DNA of 64,000 nucleotides from Collimonas fungivorans (GTDB lineage Bacteria > Pseudomonadota > Gammaproteobacteria > Burkholderiales > Burkholderiaceae_D). The stretch covers positions 2,480,001 through 2,544,000 of the forward strand of contig NZ_CP013232.1 in NCBI RefSeq assembly GCF_001584145.1. The letters run 5' to 3'. Positions 1-7,976 of this stretch are shown piece by piece. The notes beneath the pieces are model-generated. The model made no database searches and was not told where the DNA came from. It saw nothing but the letters and a program-made list of their open reading frames with translations. How positions within the stretch are numbered: position 1 is the first letter of the stretch; each line of letters starts with the position of its first letter. Made by a program: the position numbers and the translations under genes.

Positions 1-833
1 TATTGCTCCAGGTGGCGATAAGCGATCAGCCGCTCGACGCCATCCTGGCCCGATTTCATGATGGCGGTGCCGACCGCGCTCCTCGATGCGTAATCGCGGT
101 AGATAGGATAGTTGGACAGGTTCTTGCCGATGGTGTCGTCCATCATCGGCCGCCTTACCAGCATGGTGCCGTCATTCAGGCTGAGGAAAATCGAGCCGGC
201 GCGGCCGATATCGAAACTGTCGTAATACTTCTTGAAGTAATCGATGTTGATGGTGCCCAGGACCAGGCCGGCGAAGCTGCCGTCGGCATGGTTGAAGCGG
301 CGCGAGACGGTCACTATCCAGGCGCCGGTGGAGCGGCTGCGCACCGGCGGTCCGATATACGGTCCGCGCCCGGGATGGCTGCGGTGATAGCGGAAGTACT
401 GGCGGTCGGCGTTGTTGACCACCTGGATCGGTCCGTTGCGGGCATTGGCCAGCCATAAGCCGGTTTCGTCGTAGATCGACAGGTCGTTCAGCTGCGACAA
501 TTCGGCGATGTGCTGGATCAGCAGTTTATGCAGCCGTTCCAGCGAGGCGCTGCCGGCGCCGTCCACTTCCAGCCGTTCAACCAGGCCCACCAGCACGGTG
601 TCGGCTTCCTTGATCGTGTCGTCGGCATGCTGCGACAAGGCGCGCGCCAGGTTGGAGGTGGCGATTTCGGTTTCATGCAGCTCGATGTTGCGGGCATTCC
701 AGCTGCGCCACACTTCGGCGGACATCAGCGAGACGCACACCAGCACCACGAAGACGGTCGCGAGATAAGTGATCGGCAGTGACTTGAGGGCAGGGCGCGC
801 TGGCCGGGGCGCTATAGCGATGGGGATGGTCAT
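1..833 (-). CDS. Cache-domain membrane sensor, N-terminal part (cut by window edge)
   Basis: The minus strand stays open from an ATG at 833 to the window edge, giving about 277 residues with no stop. A hydrophobic segment (YLATVFVVLVCVSLM, about residues 23-37) is followed by a periplasmic region reading LSQHADDTIKEADTVLVGL, then LSIYDETGLWLAN, RQYFRYHRSHPGRGPYIGPP and GSIFLSLNDGTMLVRRP. This layout is typical of the double Cache (dCache_1) sensor fold that precedes diguanylate cyclase, histidine kinase or chemoreceptor output modules. The output module lies outside the window, so the signalling class cannot be told; a GGDEF protein is my guess. It lies about 35 bp downstream of the AraC-type regulator on the same strand. 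Confidence 0.75.
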   Translation of the reverse strand, partial: MTIPIAIAPRPARPALKSLPITYLATVFVVLVCVSLMSAEVWRSWNARNIELHETEIATSNLARALSQHADDTIKEADTVLVGLVERLEVDGAGSASLERLHKLLIQHIAELSQLNDLSIYDETGLWLANARNGPIQVVNNADRQYFRYHRSHPGRGPYIGPPVRSRSTGAWIVTVSRRFNHADGSFAGLVLGTINIDYFKKYYDSFDIGRAGSIFLSLNDGTMLVRRPMMDDTIGKNLSNYPIYRDYASRSAVGTAIMKSGQDGVERLIAYRHLEQ

Positions 834-867
834 CGTTTGTCCAGTAGCGCAGGCCCTGGCCTCAGTT

Positions 868-1889
868 TCAGGTTGGTCGTATTCCCTTGCGATATTCGGT
901 GGGTGAAGTCCACATGTGCTTGCGGAACAGCTTGGCGACGTGCTCGCCGCTGAACAGGCCGCAGCGCCGTGCTATCTTGTCCACCGGCAGGTCGGTCTCG
1001 GTCAGTTGCTGGCGCACCGCTTCCAGGCGCAGGTTGAGCAAGAAGTCATGCGGCGTCTGGCCGGTTTCGCGCTTGAACTGCCGCACAAAATTGCGCTCGC
1101 TCATGGAGACAAAATTGGCGGCGTCGACCACGCTGATGGAATCTGCCAGATGCTCGACAAACCATAACGAGGCGCGGTGGATCTTGCTGGTCTTGACCGG
1201 ATCGCTTGCCGTCGAAGCCTGGTTGGCGGGCGGGTGTCGCGGCGGCGCTGGCAGACCACCAGGCTTTGCGCCACGCGCCGTGCAACTGCTGGACCGAGAT
1301 CGCTTTCCAGCAGGCGCAGCGCCAGGTCGGTGGCCATGCCGACATCGCAAGACGTGAAGATTCCATCGTCTTCGCTGATCTGCGCTTCACGGTCGATTTT
1401 GATTAAGGGGAATTCGCGCGCCAGTTTGTCCAGCAGCGCCCAGTGCGTGGTAGCGCGCCGGTTGTTCAGGAAGCCGGCGGCGCCGATCACGAATACGCCG
1501 GTGCAGATGGCTGCGATGCGGCGCACGCTGCTGCGCATCTGCTGCAGCCAGGCGATCAGGTCGGGATCCCGGTAGGCGTCGAAGTTTCCGGTGCCGCTGG
1601 CTATGAGCAGGGTATCGAACTGGTGCCTGCCGAACGACGCCAGCGATGAAGTCATGATCTGCACCGAGGCCGAGGACATGATCATGCCGCCGGAGATCGA
1701 GAGAACCGAGACGGCGTAACGCGTGGTGCCAGGGAATACCGTGGAAATCAGTTTGTCGCCGATGCCGAAAACATCTGCTGCGCCGACTACGTCAGCCAGC
1801 ACGACTCCTTCAAAAACGATGATCCCTATATGCCTGGTTGAGCTGCTATTGTCTATCACCTCAAGTGTCTTTGCGCACTCGATATCCAT
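868..1889 (-). CDS. GlxA/FtrA-type AraC-family transcriptional regulator, frameshifted
   Basis: The N-terminal half (from ATG 1889, with a GGGGAG ribosome site) is a DJ-1/PfpI glutaminase-like sensor domain: HIGIIVFEGVVLADVVGA, then AAICTGVFVIGAAGFL around the usual nucleophile elbow. The C-terminal half, in another frame and ending at 868, is an AraC DNA-binding domain: SISVVDAANFVSMSERNFVR, QFKRETGQTPHDFL, LPVDKIARRCGLFS. The two halves meet near 1224-1240, where one base appears to be missing in a CGCCCGCC stretch. Joined, they give about 340 residues, the usual length of this family. Either the gene is a recent pseudogene or the base was lost in sequencing; the clean match on both sides favours the second. 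The target is unknown. Confidence 0.75.
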
Positions 1890-2185
1890 GTGATTCTCCC
1901 CGCTAGCGATTTACCTTTGTGCATTGCCGGAACGCAATTTTTTATTGGTAAATTACTATTCCCCATTCTGCTACAAAATTAGATTTTGTCCAGAAAATGA
2001 TTGTTAAATATAGTCATTTATGTGGCGCGTTTACACTAGTTTTTTGCGGCAACAAAAAATCTTCATTCTGGAACCGGGCATGTCCGTCAATGTTAATTTC
2101 TGTCGGGCATTTAATTAAAATTCTGCGAATGTTTTATACGATTTATCTGGCGCTTCCGCCGTTTCTTTTGCGCGTGATGCCGTGT
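1890..2185. other. AT-rich gene-free stretch with a short palindrome
   Basis: About 300 bp of distinctly AT-rich sequence separates the AraC-type gene from the OrfA-like gene; no convincing coding sequence is present. It contains a perfect inverted repeat, ACAAAAT-TAG-ATTTTGT, at 1973-1989, some 85 bp upstream of the regulator start. The repeat could be an operator or part of the promoter of the regulator, but no sigma-70 pair is clear. Confidence 0.4.
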
Positions 2186-2479
2186 TCAATTGGATGAACT
2201 GTAGTGCTCATGCTTGCTTTTCTTGTCGTCCAGCGCATCTTGCAAACGCGAATTTTCCAGCGTCAGTTCAGCCACGATCTGCTTCAGCTTGGCGTTCTCT
2301 TCCTGCAGGCATTTCAAGTCGTGCGGATACGCTTGCAGGCCGCCGTACTGTTTCTTCCAGTTGAGGAAGGTGCGTTCGGTAATCCCGGCTTGCCGGATTA
2401 CATCGACCAGCGGCATGCCGAGCTCCTCCTGCTTGAGAGCGGCGGCAATCTGGTCGCTTGAGAACGGAATACGCTTCAT
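2186..2479 (-). CDS. IS3-family OrfA-like HTH protein without an OrfB
   Basis: This 97-residue protein has the layout of an IS3-family (IS407-like group) transposase OrfA. An HTH_Tnp_1 helix-turn-helix (FSSDQIAAALKQEELGMPLV, then AGITERTFLNWKKQYGGL) is followed by a leucine-zipper helix (CLQEENAKLKQIVAELTLEN). No DDE-domain OrfB lies downstream and no terminal inverted repeats are evident. The start at 2479 has a GAGGGGG site, 22 bp after the stop of the exported-protein gene upstream, so the two are probably co-transcribed. Near the 3' end AAGAAAAGC resembles the slippery region used by intact IS3 elements. It is either a remnant or a retained DNA-binding protein. Confidence 0.65.
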   Translation of the reverse strand: MKRIPFSSDQIAAALKQEELGMPLVDVIRQAGITERTFLNWKKQYGGLQAYPHDLKCLQEENAKLKQIVAELTLENSRLQDALDDKKSKHEHYSSSN

Positions 2480-2501
2480 GGCATCCCCCTCGCGTCTCTT
2501 T

Positions 2502-3365
2502 TTAATGGTCTTTTAATGCCGACAGTTCAGGCAGTTTGTCCAGGCCGAGCCGCGCGCGTATTACCGGATCCTTGTACTGGTCGCCGATGTTGTTGATGCT
2601 GTTCTGGCCGATGATGCCGGTTGAAGCTGCGGTAGGAGGCACCGGTGCGGCAGGCACGCCGGCTCTTTCCATGCCGGGGCAGGAGCGTCCGGTAGATTCG
2701 ACTGCCTTGCGGTTGGCTTCGCTTTGGCACAGCAAGGCAAGCGCAACATCGTTCAGGCCCATGGCGCGGAATTCCCTGGAATCGAGGCGGCGTACGCAAG
2801 CCTGATCAACCATAGTGGTGCCGCCGGTGGCGCCGAAGCCGGTGAAGGACAGGCCGAACGAGGCCGAGCCCATGCAGGTGTCCGACAAGGTGGTGGTCAG
2901 CGAAGGCGCGACGATGTTCGGCACTGTCTTGACGGTGTAAGTGCCGCCGTATTCGACCGTGGCCTTGGTATTGTTGGGGCTGCTGCCAGGTTCGCCGGCC
3001 GCTGCGCTGCTGGCGGTGGCTCCGCTGCCGGTGGCCGATGCCGATTCGGTCGGCAAGGTCACCGATACGTTGACGTTGGAATTGCCGCCCGCCGATGTCG
3101 AGCGCGAATTGCCGCCGGTCGAGGTCGAGCGCGATGAGCCGCCGCCGATCGCCGTCGAGTTCGAGCCGCTGGTGGAGCCGCTCGATGAATTGCTGTTGGT
3201 GCCGATGTTGTTGTTGCTTGAGCCGGCGCCCTGTGAAGTCGAGGTTGAAGTCGAGCCCGATGTCGAACCAGAGTCCGATGTGGAACCCGAGATGATATCC
3301 GCTTGCGCCAGATTCGCCGCCGAGAGAGCGATCAAGAGCGCCGTTGCTTTAATTGCGCATTTCAT
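2502..3365 (-). CDS. Exported Ser/Gly/Thr-rich protein of unknown function
   Basis: This 287-residue protein begins with a Sec signal peptide (MKCAIKATALLIALSAANLA, cleavage likely at AQA-D). About 100 residues of Ser/Gly/Thr/Asn low complexity follow (repeated GSTSGS, STSTGGNSRS). The C-terminal part is compact, with CMGSASFGLSFTGFGATGG, then QACVRRLDSREFRAMGLND and Cys at LLCQSE and GRSCPG. Four cysteines in the C-terminal part could form disulfides in the periplasm or outside the cell. An AGGAG site precedes the ATG at 3365. I do not recognise a named family. The linker-like N-terminus and its neighbour, a second Ser/Gly-rich exported protein, suggest a surface or matrix role, which is inference. 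Confidence 0.6.
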   Translation of the reverse strand: MKCAIKATALLIALSAANLAQADIISGSTSDSGSTSGSTSTSTSQGAGSSNNNIGTNSNSSSGSTSGSNSTAIGGGSSRSTSTGGNSRSTSAGGNSNVNVSVTLPTESASATGSGATASSAAAGEPGSSPNNTKATVEYGGTYTVKTVPNIVAPSLTTTLSDTCMGSASFGLSFTGFGATGGTTMVDQACVRRLDSREFRAMGLNDVALALLCQSEANRKAVESTGRSCPGMERAGVPAAPVPPTAASTGIIGQNSINNIGDQYKDPVIRARLGLDKLPELSALKDH

Positions 3366-3462
3366 TTTTTTCTCCTAGCGGGGCTACTCGGAACTTGCGT
3401 TCCTTTCGCCCCTTACGAACGGTTGGCCTGGAGCTAAGACTGGATAGTCGTCAGCACTGGTC

Positions 3463-3864
3463 TCAAGGGAAAAAGTGGAAATTCCACATGCTGCTTTGTG
3501 TGCCGGCACCAGCTGTTGCGCCGGTAGTCGATCCCGAAGTGCCGCCAGCACCCGATGCACCGTTGCCAAAGCCGCCTGCAGCGCTGGTGTTGGTGGATGT
3601 CGAGCCGGTATTCGAAGCTGTGGCGACGCCTGATGGGCCGAACACGGCAGCAGAGTTGGCTCCGCCGACGCTGGTGTTGGTAGTTGTTGCTGCATGGTAG
3701 CCGTTGCCGATGCTGACTGCACCGGAAACGCCGCCGGAAGTCGAGCCGGACGAAGATGTAGCGCCGGCGCTGCCCGACGTTTGACTGCCACCTACGGCAC
3801 CGGCCATTGCAGCATAACCACAGAGAACGGAAGCCAAAACTACAAGGGTTGTCTTGCGTAACAT
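3463..3864 (-). CDS. Small exported Gly/Ser/Thr/Ala-rich protein
   Basis: The protein has 133 residues. The start at 3864 is chosen for its strong AAGGAG site and because it opens directly with a signal peptide (MLRKTTLVVLASVLCGYAAM, cleavage near AMAGA). The mature chain is almost entirely Gly, Ser, Thr, Ala and Asn (SGSTSGGVSGAVSIGNGYHA, GGFGNGASGAGG) and ends abruptly in an aromatic tail, MWNFHFFP. No cysteines remain in the mature part. It lies about 100 bp upstream of the larger Ser/Gly-rich exported gene on the same strand, so the two may form one unit. Function is unknown; an extended surface or fibre-forming protein would fit the composition. Confidence 0.6.
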   Translation of the reverse strand: MLRKTTLVVLASVLCGYAAMAGAVGGSQTSGSAGATSSSGSTSGGVSGAVSIGNGYHAATTTNTSVGGANSAAVFGPSGVATASNTGSTSTNTSAAGGFGNGASGAGGTSGSTTGATAGAGTQSSMWNFHFFP

Positions 3865-4532
3865 TTTGATTCTCCTTAAGGTAGGGGCGTCATTCACCGT
3901 GTTGTCTCGTCTATATACGCCCCGATCAATAGACAAGAATTGCGAAAACTTTTCCTGCTCGACGCCAACCGGCGCTGTCTCTTTTCGACAAGCCTGCGTG
4001 TGATCAAAAAAGTGCGTGCATCGCTTTGATCAACGCGCCGGTGAGAGGTGATGCTGGTTTGCGTTGATCTGATAATAGGAGTGCAAGTCGAAGTCGTTAT
4101 GACAAAACCTTGTCAGCTTCGGACAGCGAAGATGGCCGATATGGCTATTGTTTTTCCATGCTGCATCATGTGAGCGCTAACAAAAAATGCTAAAAAAATC
4201 AGCCCATTCACAGGCACAGCAAAGGCCTCGCGTTGATTAATGACGTACGGAAAATAAAGTGCCGGCACCTGATGTCCGTTTTTGACAAGACTGAAAATAT
4301 CTTGTTGTTGCGCGGCGCATCGGCCGGCGATGGCGAGTCCCTGGTTGCCGGCGGAAGTTTCGGGCAGGCAGGATTGCGCATCGATTTCATGCTCGTTTTT
4401 TTTGAAATTTTCCGGCCGGCGCAGCGAGAAGTTTTTACGTGAGCGCCGTTAATCGGATATATTGCCGCATGTTAATTTGTGTGCGGGAACCTGCGTTGTC
4501 CTTGCCGCCTAATCCAATGCGAAGAATCCATC
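3865..4532. other. Gene-free intergenic region between divergent units
   Basis: About 670 bp lie between the exported-protein unit (minus) and the EamA gene (plus). Possible small reading frames here (for example 4233-4442) lack a ribosome site and resemble no family. The stretch should hold the two divergent promoters. I see a GTGCCGGCAC palindrome near 4260 and several A/T runs around 4180-4200, but no confident promoter pair and no RNA gene. Confidence 0.4.
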
Positions 4533-5417
4533 ATGAACATCGCTGAATTGTTTTTGCTCGCCGCCATCTGGGGCGCGTCGTTTCTTTTCATGCGCGTCGG
4601 CACGCCGGAATTCGGTCCGGTGCCGCTGATTTTCCTGCGGGTGGGCATCGCCGCGCTGGTGCTGCTGCCGGTGCTGCGTTCGGCCGCGGCGCGCAGCCAC
4701 TTGCGCAGCAAGGCCTGGCCGATGCTGGTGGTCGGCGTCTTCAATTCAGCCATACCGTTTTCACTGTTTGCGTATTCCACCTTGTATGTCAATGCCGGTT
4801 TCGACGCCGTGCTGAACGCCACCGTGCCGCTCTGGACCGGCCTGATTGCTTTCGTATGGCTGAAAGCGCCGATGAGCCGGGCGCAGGTGATCGGCATGCT
4901 GGTGGGCATGGCGGGAGTGGTGGTCCTGGTGTGGGACAAGATAGGCGAAGGCCAGGCCGGCGTCTGGCTGGCGACGGCGGCGGTCCTGCTGGCCACCTTG
5001 TGCTACGGTTTCGCCATCAATTATTCGAAAACCCGCCTGGCCGGCGTGCCGCCTTTCGTGGTTGCAGGCGGCAGCCAGCTGGCGGCGACCCTGGTGCTGC
5101 TGCCGCTGGCGTTCTGGTATTGGCCCGCCGCAACGGTTTCCGCCACCGCCTGGTACGCGGTGCTGGCGCTGGGAGTGGTCTGCACCGGCCTCGCTTATGC
5201 GATTTTCTATCGCCTGCTGGATCGCGTGGGTTCTGCCTACGCCGCTTCGGTGACCTTCCTGATTCCGATATTCGGCGTGATCTGGGGCGCCATTTTCCTC
5301 AAGGAAGAGGTGACGCCCGGCATGGTGCTAGGCTGCCTGATCATCCTGTTGGGCACGGCCCTGGCGACCGGCAAGCTCAATTTGTCGGCGTATTTGCGCG
5401 ATAAAGCAGCTAAATGA
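4533..5417 (+). CDS. EamA/DMT-family inner-membrane transporter
   Basis: This 294-residue protein has about ten hydrophobic helices and two EamA repeats. Repeat one opens NIAELFLLAAIWGASFLFMR and ends near GMAGVVVLVWDKIG; repeat two starts at GVWLATAAVLLATLCYGFA and ends GCLIILLGTALATGK. AIWGASF and IFGVIWGAIFLKEEVT are typical of drug/metabolite transporters. The substrate cannot be inferred; amino acids or small metabolites are common. The ATG at 4533 is preferred because translation from there opens at the first helix. The stop codon lies within a 12-bp tandem repeat. Confidence 0.85.
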   Translation: MNIAELFLLAAIWGASFLFMRVGTPEFGPVPLIFLRVGIAALVLLPVLRSAAARSHLRSKAWPMLVVGVFNSAIPFSLFAYSTLYVNAGFDAVLNATVPLWTGLIAFVWLKAPMSRAQVIGMLVGMAGVVVLVWDKIGEGQAGVWLATAAVLLATLCYGFAINYSKTRLAGVPPFVVAGGSQLAATLVLLPLAFWYWPAATVSATAWYAVLALGVVCTGLAYAIFYRLLDRVGSAYAASVTFLIPIFGVIWGAIFLKEEVTPGMVLGCLIILLGTALATGKLNLSAYLRDKAAK

Positions 5418-5452
5418 GCAGCTAAATGAGTAGTTAAACAATCAGCTAAATG
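5405..5452. repeat. Four 12-bp tandem repeats across the EamA stop codon
   Basis: Four head-to-tail 12-mers run AGCAGCTAAATG, AGCAGCTAAATG, AGTAGTTAAACA, ATCAGCTAAATG. The first two are identical, the fourth differs by one or two bases and the third is the most diverged. Each unit encodes Ala-Ala-Lys followed by a stop in the frame of the transporter gene, so unit 1 supplies its C-terminus and later copies lie in the 3' untranslated region. Confidence 0.8.
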
Positions 5453-5618
5453 ATTTTGGCTTTGCGGCGGCGGGAACGGGCGTTGCCAGTGAATATATGC
5501 AACACCACAGGCCGAGTATGTGGTTTTCGGGGCGTACAAGCGTATTAGTGGCCTGCTTCTATGGCATAATCAAGAGCTAAATTCACTGTTTAGCGCAGCC
5601 TCGAAGCTGCCCCGGATC

Positions 5619-7019
5619 ATGCTTAAAACGCTCTACGATAAACTTTGGGAATCCCACGTCGTCCATACCGAACAGGACGGCACGGCGATTCTGTATATTG
5701 ATCGACATCTTTTGCATGAGGTCACCAGTCCTCAGGCTTTCGAAGGGCTGAAGCTGGCCGGCCGCAAGCCATGGCGGCAGGCCGCCAACCTGATGGTGGC
5801 CGACCACAACGTGCCGACCACCGGCCGCGCCAACGGCATCGCCGATCCGATTTCGCGCCTGCAGGTGGAAACCCTGGACGCCAACGCCAAGAGCTACGAC
5901 CTGACCTATTTCGGCATGAACGACCACCGCCAGGGCATCGTCCACGTGATCGGCCCTGAGCAGGGCGCGACCCTGCCTGGCATGACCGTGGTCTGCGGCG
6001 ATTCGCACACCTCGACCCACGGCGCTTTCGGCTGCCTGGCGCACGGCATCGGCACCTCCGAAGTGGAGCATGTGCTGGCTACGCAAACCTTGCTGACCAA
6101 AAAATCGAAATCGATGCTGGTGCAGGTCGACGGCGCGATACCTGCCGGCGTCACCGCCAAGGACATCGTGCTGGCCGTGATCGGCCGCATCGGCACCGCC
6201 GGCGGCACCGGTTATGCGATCGAATTCGCCGGCTCGGCGATCCGCGCCTTGTCGATGGAAGGCCGCATGACAGTCTGCAACATGGCGATCGAAGCGGGCG
6301 CGCGCGCCGGCATGATCGCCGTCGACGACACCACGCTCAACTACGTCAAGGGCCGGCCGTTCTCGCCGGCCGGGCCGCATTGGGAACGCGCCGTGACCTA
6401 CTGGCGCACCCTGCATTCCGACCAGGGCGCCAAATTCGACATGGTGGTGACCCTGAGCGCGGCCGAGATCAAGCCGCAAGTTACCTGGGGTACTTCTCCC
6501 GAGATGGTGGTAGCCGTGGATGGTCGCGTGCCCGATCCGGACAAGGAAAAAGACGCCACCAAGCGCGACGGCATGGAAAAGGCGCTGGCTTACATGGCGC
6601 TGAAACCGAACACCGCGATTGAAGACATCCGTATCGACAAGGTATTCATCGGCTCCTGCACCAATTCGCGGATCGAAGATCTGCGCGCGGCGGCGGCAGT
6701 GGTGCGCGGCAAGTTCCGCGCTTCCAACGTCAAGCTGGCGATGGTGGTGCCGGGTTCCGGGCTGGTCAAGGAACAAGCCGAGCGCGAAGGCCTGGACAAG
6801 ATTTTCAAGGACGCCGGTTTCGAATGGCGTGAACCGGGCTGCTCGATGTGCCTGGCGATGAACGCCGACCGGCTGGAGCCGGGCGAACGCTGCGCGTCCA
6901 CTTCGAACCGCAATTTCGAAGGCCGGCAGGGCGCGGGCGGACGCACGCACCTGGTCAGCCCGGCGATGGCCGCCGCCGCAGGTATCGCGGGCCATTTCGT
7001 GGATATTCGTTCCTTATAA
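5619..7019 (+). CDS. leuC: 3-isopropylmalate dehydratase large subunit
   Basis: LeuC pairs with LeuD to isomerise 2-isopropylmalate to 3-isopropylmalate in leucine synthesis, using a [4Fe-4S] cluster. The 466 residues match the family length. Visible family signatures are [20 protein letters not shown], the cluster cysteine in [14 protein letters not shown], and the paired cysteines in GCSMCLAMN. The ATG at 5619 ([15 protein letters not shown]) is chosen because this is the conserved LeuC N-terminus; the sequence upstream in frame is not family-like. It is the first gene of leuC-ecn-leuD-leuB, followed by asd. Confidence 0.97.
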   Translation: MLKTLYDKLWESHVVHTEQDGTAILYIDRHLLHEVTSPQAFEGLKLAGRKPWRQAANLMVADHNVPTTGRANGIADPISRLQVETLDANAKSYDLTYFGMNDHRQGIVHVIGPEQGATLPGMTVVCGDSHTSTHGAFGCLAHGIGTSEVEHVLATQTLLTKKSKSMLVQVDGAIPAGVTAKDIVLAVIGRIGTAGGTGYAIEFAGSAIRALSMEGRMTVCNMAIEAGARAGMIAVDDTTLNYVKGRPFSPAGPHWERAVTYWRTLHSDQGAKFDMVVTLSAAEIKPQVTWGTSPEMVVAVDGRVPDPDKEKDATKRDGMEKALAYMALKPNTAIEDIRIDKVFIGSCTNSRIEDLRAAAAVVRGKFRASNVKLAMVVPGSGLVKEQAEREGLDKIFKDAGFEWREPGCSMCLAMNADRLEPGERCASTSNRNFEGRQGAGGRTHLVSPAMAAAAGIAGHFVDIRSL

Positions 7020-7039
7020 ATTGATACCGAAGGATAAAG

Positions 7040-7162
7040 ATGAAAAAAATAGTCACCCTGTGCGTCTTGCTGGTTAGCGCTTATACGCTCAGCGCCTGCA
7101 ATACTTTCCACGGCTTTGGCAAGGACGTGGAACACGTCGGCGAAAAAATCCAAGGCAAGTGA
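7040..7162 (+). CDS. Entericidin EcnA/B-family small lipoprotein
   Basis: This 40-residue protein starts at ATG 7040 behind an AAGGATA site, 20 bp after leuC. MKKIVTLCVLLVSAYTL is a lipoprotein signal peptide with lipobox LSAC. The mature chain, CNTFHGFGKDVEHVGEKIQG, is the typical short entericidin sequence (NT..GxGxDV...GxxI). Entericidin B of E. coli is a bacteriolytic membrane lipoprotein tied to stress-induced lysis, and A is its antidote. A single copy between leuC and leuD recurs in related betaproteobacteria as far as I recall. Why it shares the leucine operon is not known. Confidence 0.88.
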   Translation: MKKIVTLCVLLVSAYTLSACNTFHGFGKDVEHVGEKIQGK

Positions 7163-7188
7163 CCGGCTCGCCGAGGCGAGCAGTAGAT

Positions 7189-7224
7189 TGAAATAATGCG
7201 TGAAATAATGCGTGGAATAATGTG
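7189..7224. repeat. Three 12-bp tandem repeats abutting the leuD start, containing a mini-ORF
   Basis: TGAAATAATGCG, TGAAATAATGCG and TGGAATAATGTG stand head to tail and end one base before the leuD ATG at 7225. Each copy carries an ATG, all in one frame, giving a nine-codon reading frame from 7196 (MREIMRGIM) whose TGA (7223-7225) shares its last base with the leuD start. This TGATG arrangement is typical of translational coupling. Confidence 0.7.
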
Positions 7225-7872
7225 ATGAATAAATTTACTGTAGTGGATGGCTTGGTGGCGCCGCTGGACCGCGCCAATGTGGATACCGATGCGATTATCC
7301 CGAAGCAGTTCCTGAAGTCTATCCAGCGGACCGGTTTCGGCCCGAACCTGTTTGACGAATGGCGTTACCTGGACCATGGCGAGCCTGGCATGGACAATTC
7401 GCGGCGTCCGCTGAACCCGGATTTCGTGCTGAACCAGCAGCGTTACCAGGGTGCTTCGATTCTATTGACCCGCAAGAATTTCGGCTGCGGCTCGTCGCGC
7501 GAGCACGCGCCATGGGCGCTGGACCAGTACGGTTTCCGTGCGGTCATCGCCCCCAGCTTTGCCGATATCTTCTTCAACAACTGCTTCAAGAACGGCTTGC
7601 TGCCGCTGGTGCTGCCTGAAGCGCAGATCGACCGCCTGTTCGATGAAGTCAAGGCTTTCCCGGGTTACCGCCTGCAGATCGACCTCGACAAGCAACTGGT
7701 CAGCACCGCCAACGGCAATCTCGCGTTCCCGTTCGAAGTGGGCGAGTTCCGCAAATACTGCCTGCTGAACGGCCTTGACGACATTGGCCTGACTTTGCGG
7801 CAGTCGGACAAGATCCGCGATTTTGAAGAACGCCATCTGTTTGCCCAGCCTTGGTTGAGCAATACAATTTGA
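7225..7872 (+). CDS. leuD: 3-isopropylmalate dehydratase small subunit
   Basis: This 215-residue swivel subunit partners Leu[21 protein letters not shown], then [30 protein letters not shown] and [16 protein letters not shown] are the conserved LeuD blocks; [12 protein letters not shown] is the substrate-binding loop. ATG 7225 fits the family N-terminus; a GTG at 7222 is possible. The start is embedded at the end of a 12-bp repeat tract and overlaps the stop of a repeat-encoded mini-ORF. Confidence 0.97.
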   Translation: MNKFTVVDGLVAPLDRANVDTDAIIPKQFLKSIQRTGFGPNLFDEWRYLDHGEPGMDNSRRPLNPDFVLNQQRYQGASILLTRKNFGCGSSREHAPWALDQYGFRAVIAPSFADIFFNNCFKNGLLPLVLPEAQIDRLFDEVKAFPGYRLQIDLDKQLVSTANGNLAFPFEVGEFRKYCLLNGLDDIGLTLRQSDKIRDFEERHLFAQPWLSNTI

Positions 7873-7907
7873 CTTATTGCGGGACAGAGCTGCACGGGAA
7901 GTGTTTA

Positions 7908-7950
7908 AGAGCCGCCGGAGCGCGGCGAATTACCCGGCCAGGGCGGCTCT
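7908..7950. promoter_or_regulatory. Long inverted repeat in the leuD-leuB gap
   Basis: AGAGCCGCC (7908-7916) and GGCGGCTCT (7942-7950) are perfect complements, separated by 25 bases. No T-run follows, so it is not a standard terminator. It could slow RNase digestion or modulate leuB expression; that is inference. Confidence 0.45.
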
Positions 7951-7976
7951 GTCCTCAACTGACTAGACAGGAAAAA

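Noticed and set aside
1997..2197. 66-codon frame in the AT-rich gap
   Set aside because: No ribosome site, no domain, and the composition fits random AT-rich sequence.
4233..4442. Small plus-strand frame in the 3.9-4.5 kb gap
   Set aside because: It starts at a TTG without a ribosome site and resembles no family.
5583..6995. Long minus-strand frame opposite leuC
   Set aside because: Antisense shadow of a highly conserved gene; no ribosome site or recognisable domain.
5405..7224. The two 12-bp repeat tracts as one repeat family
   Set aside because: The unit sequences (AGCAGCTAAATG versus TGAAATAATGCG) do not match; only the period is shared.
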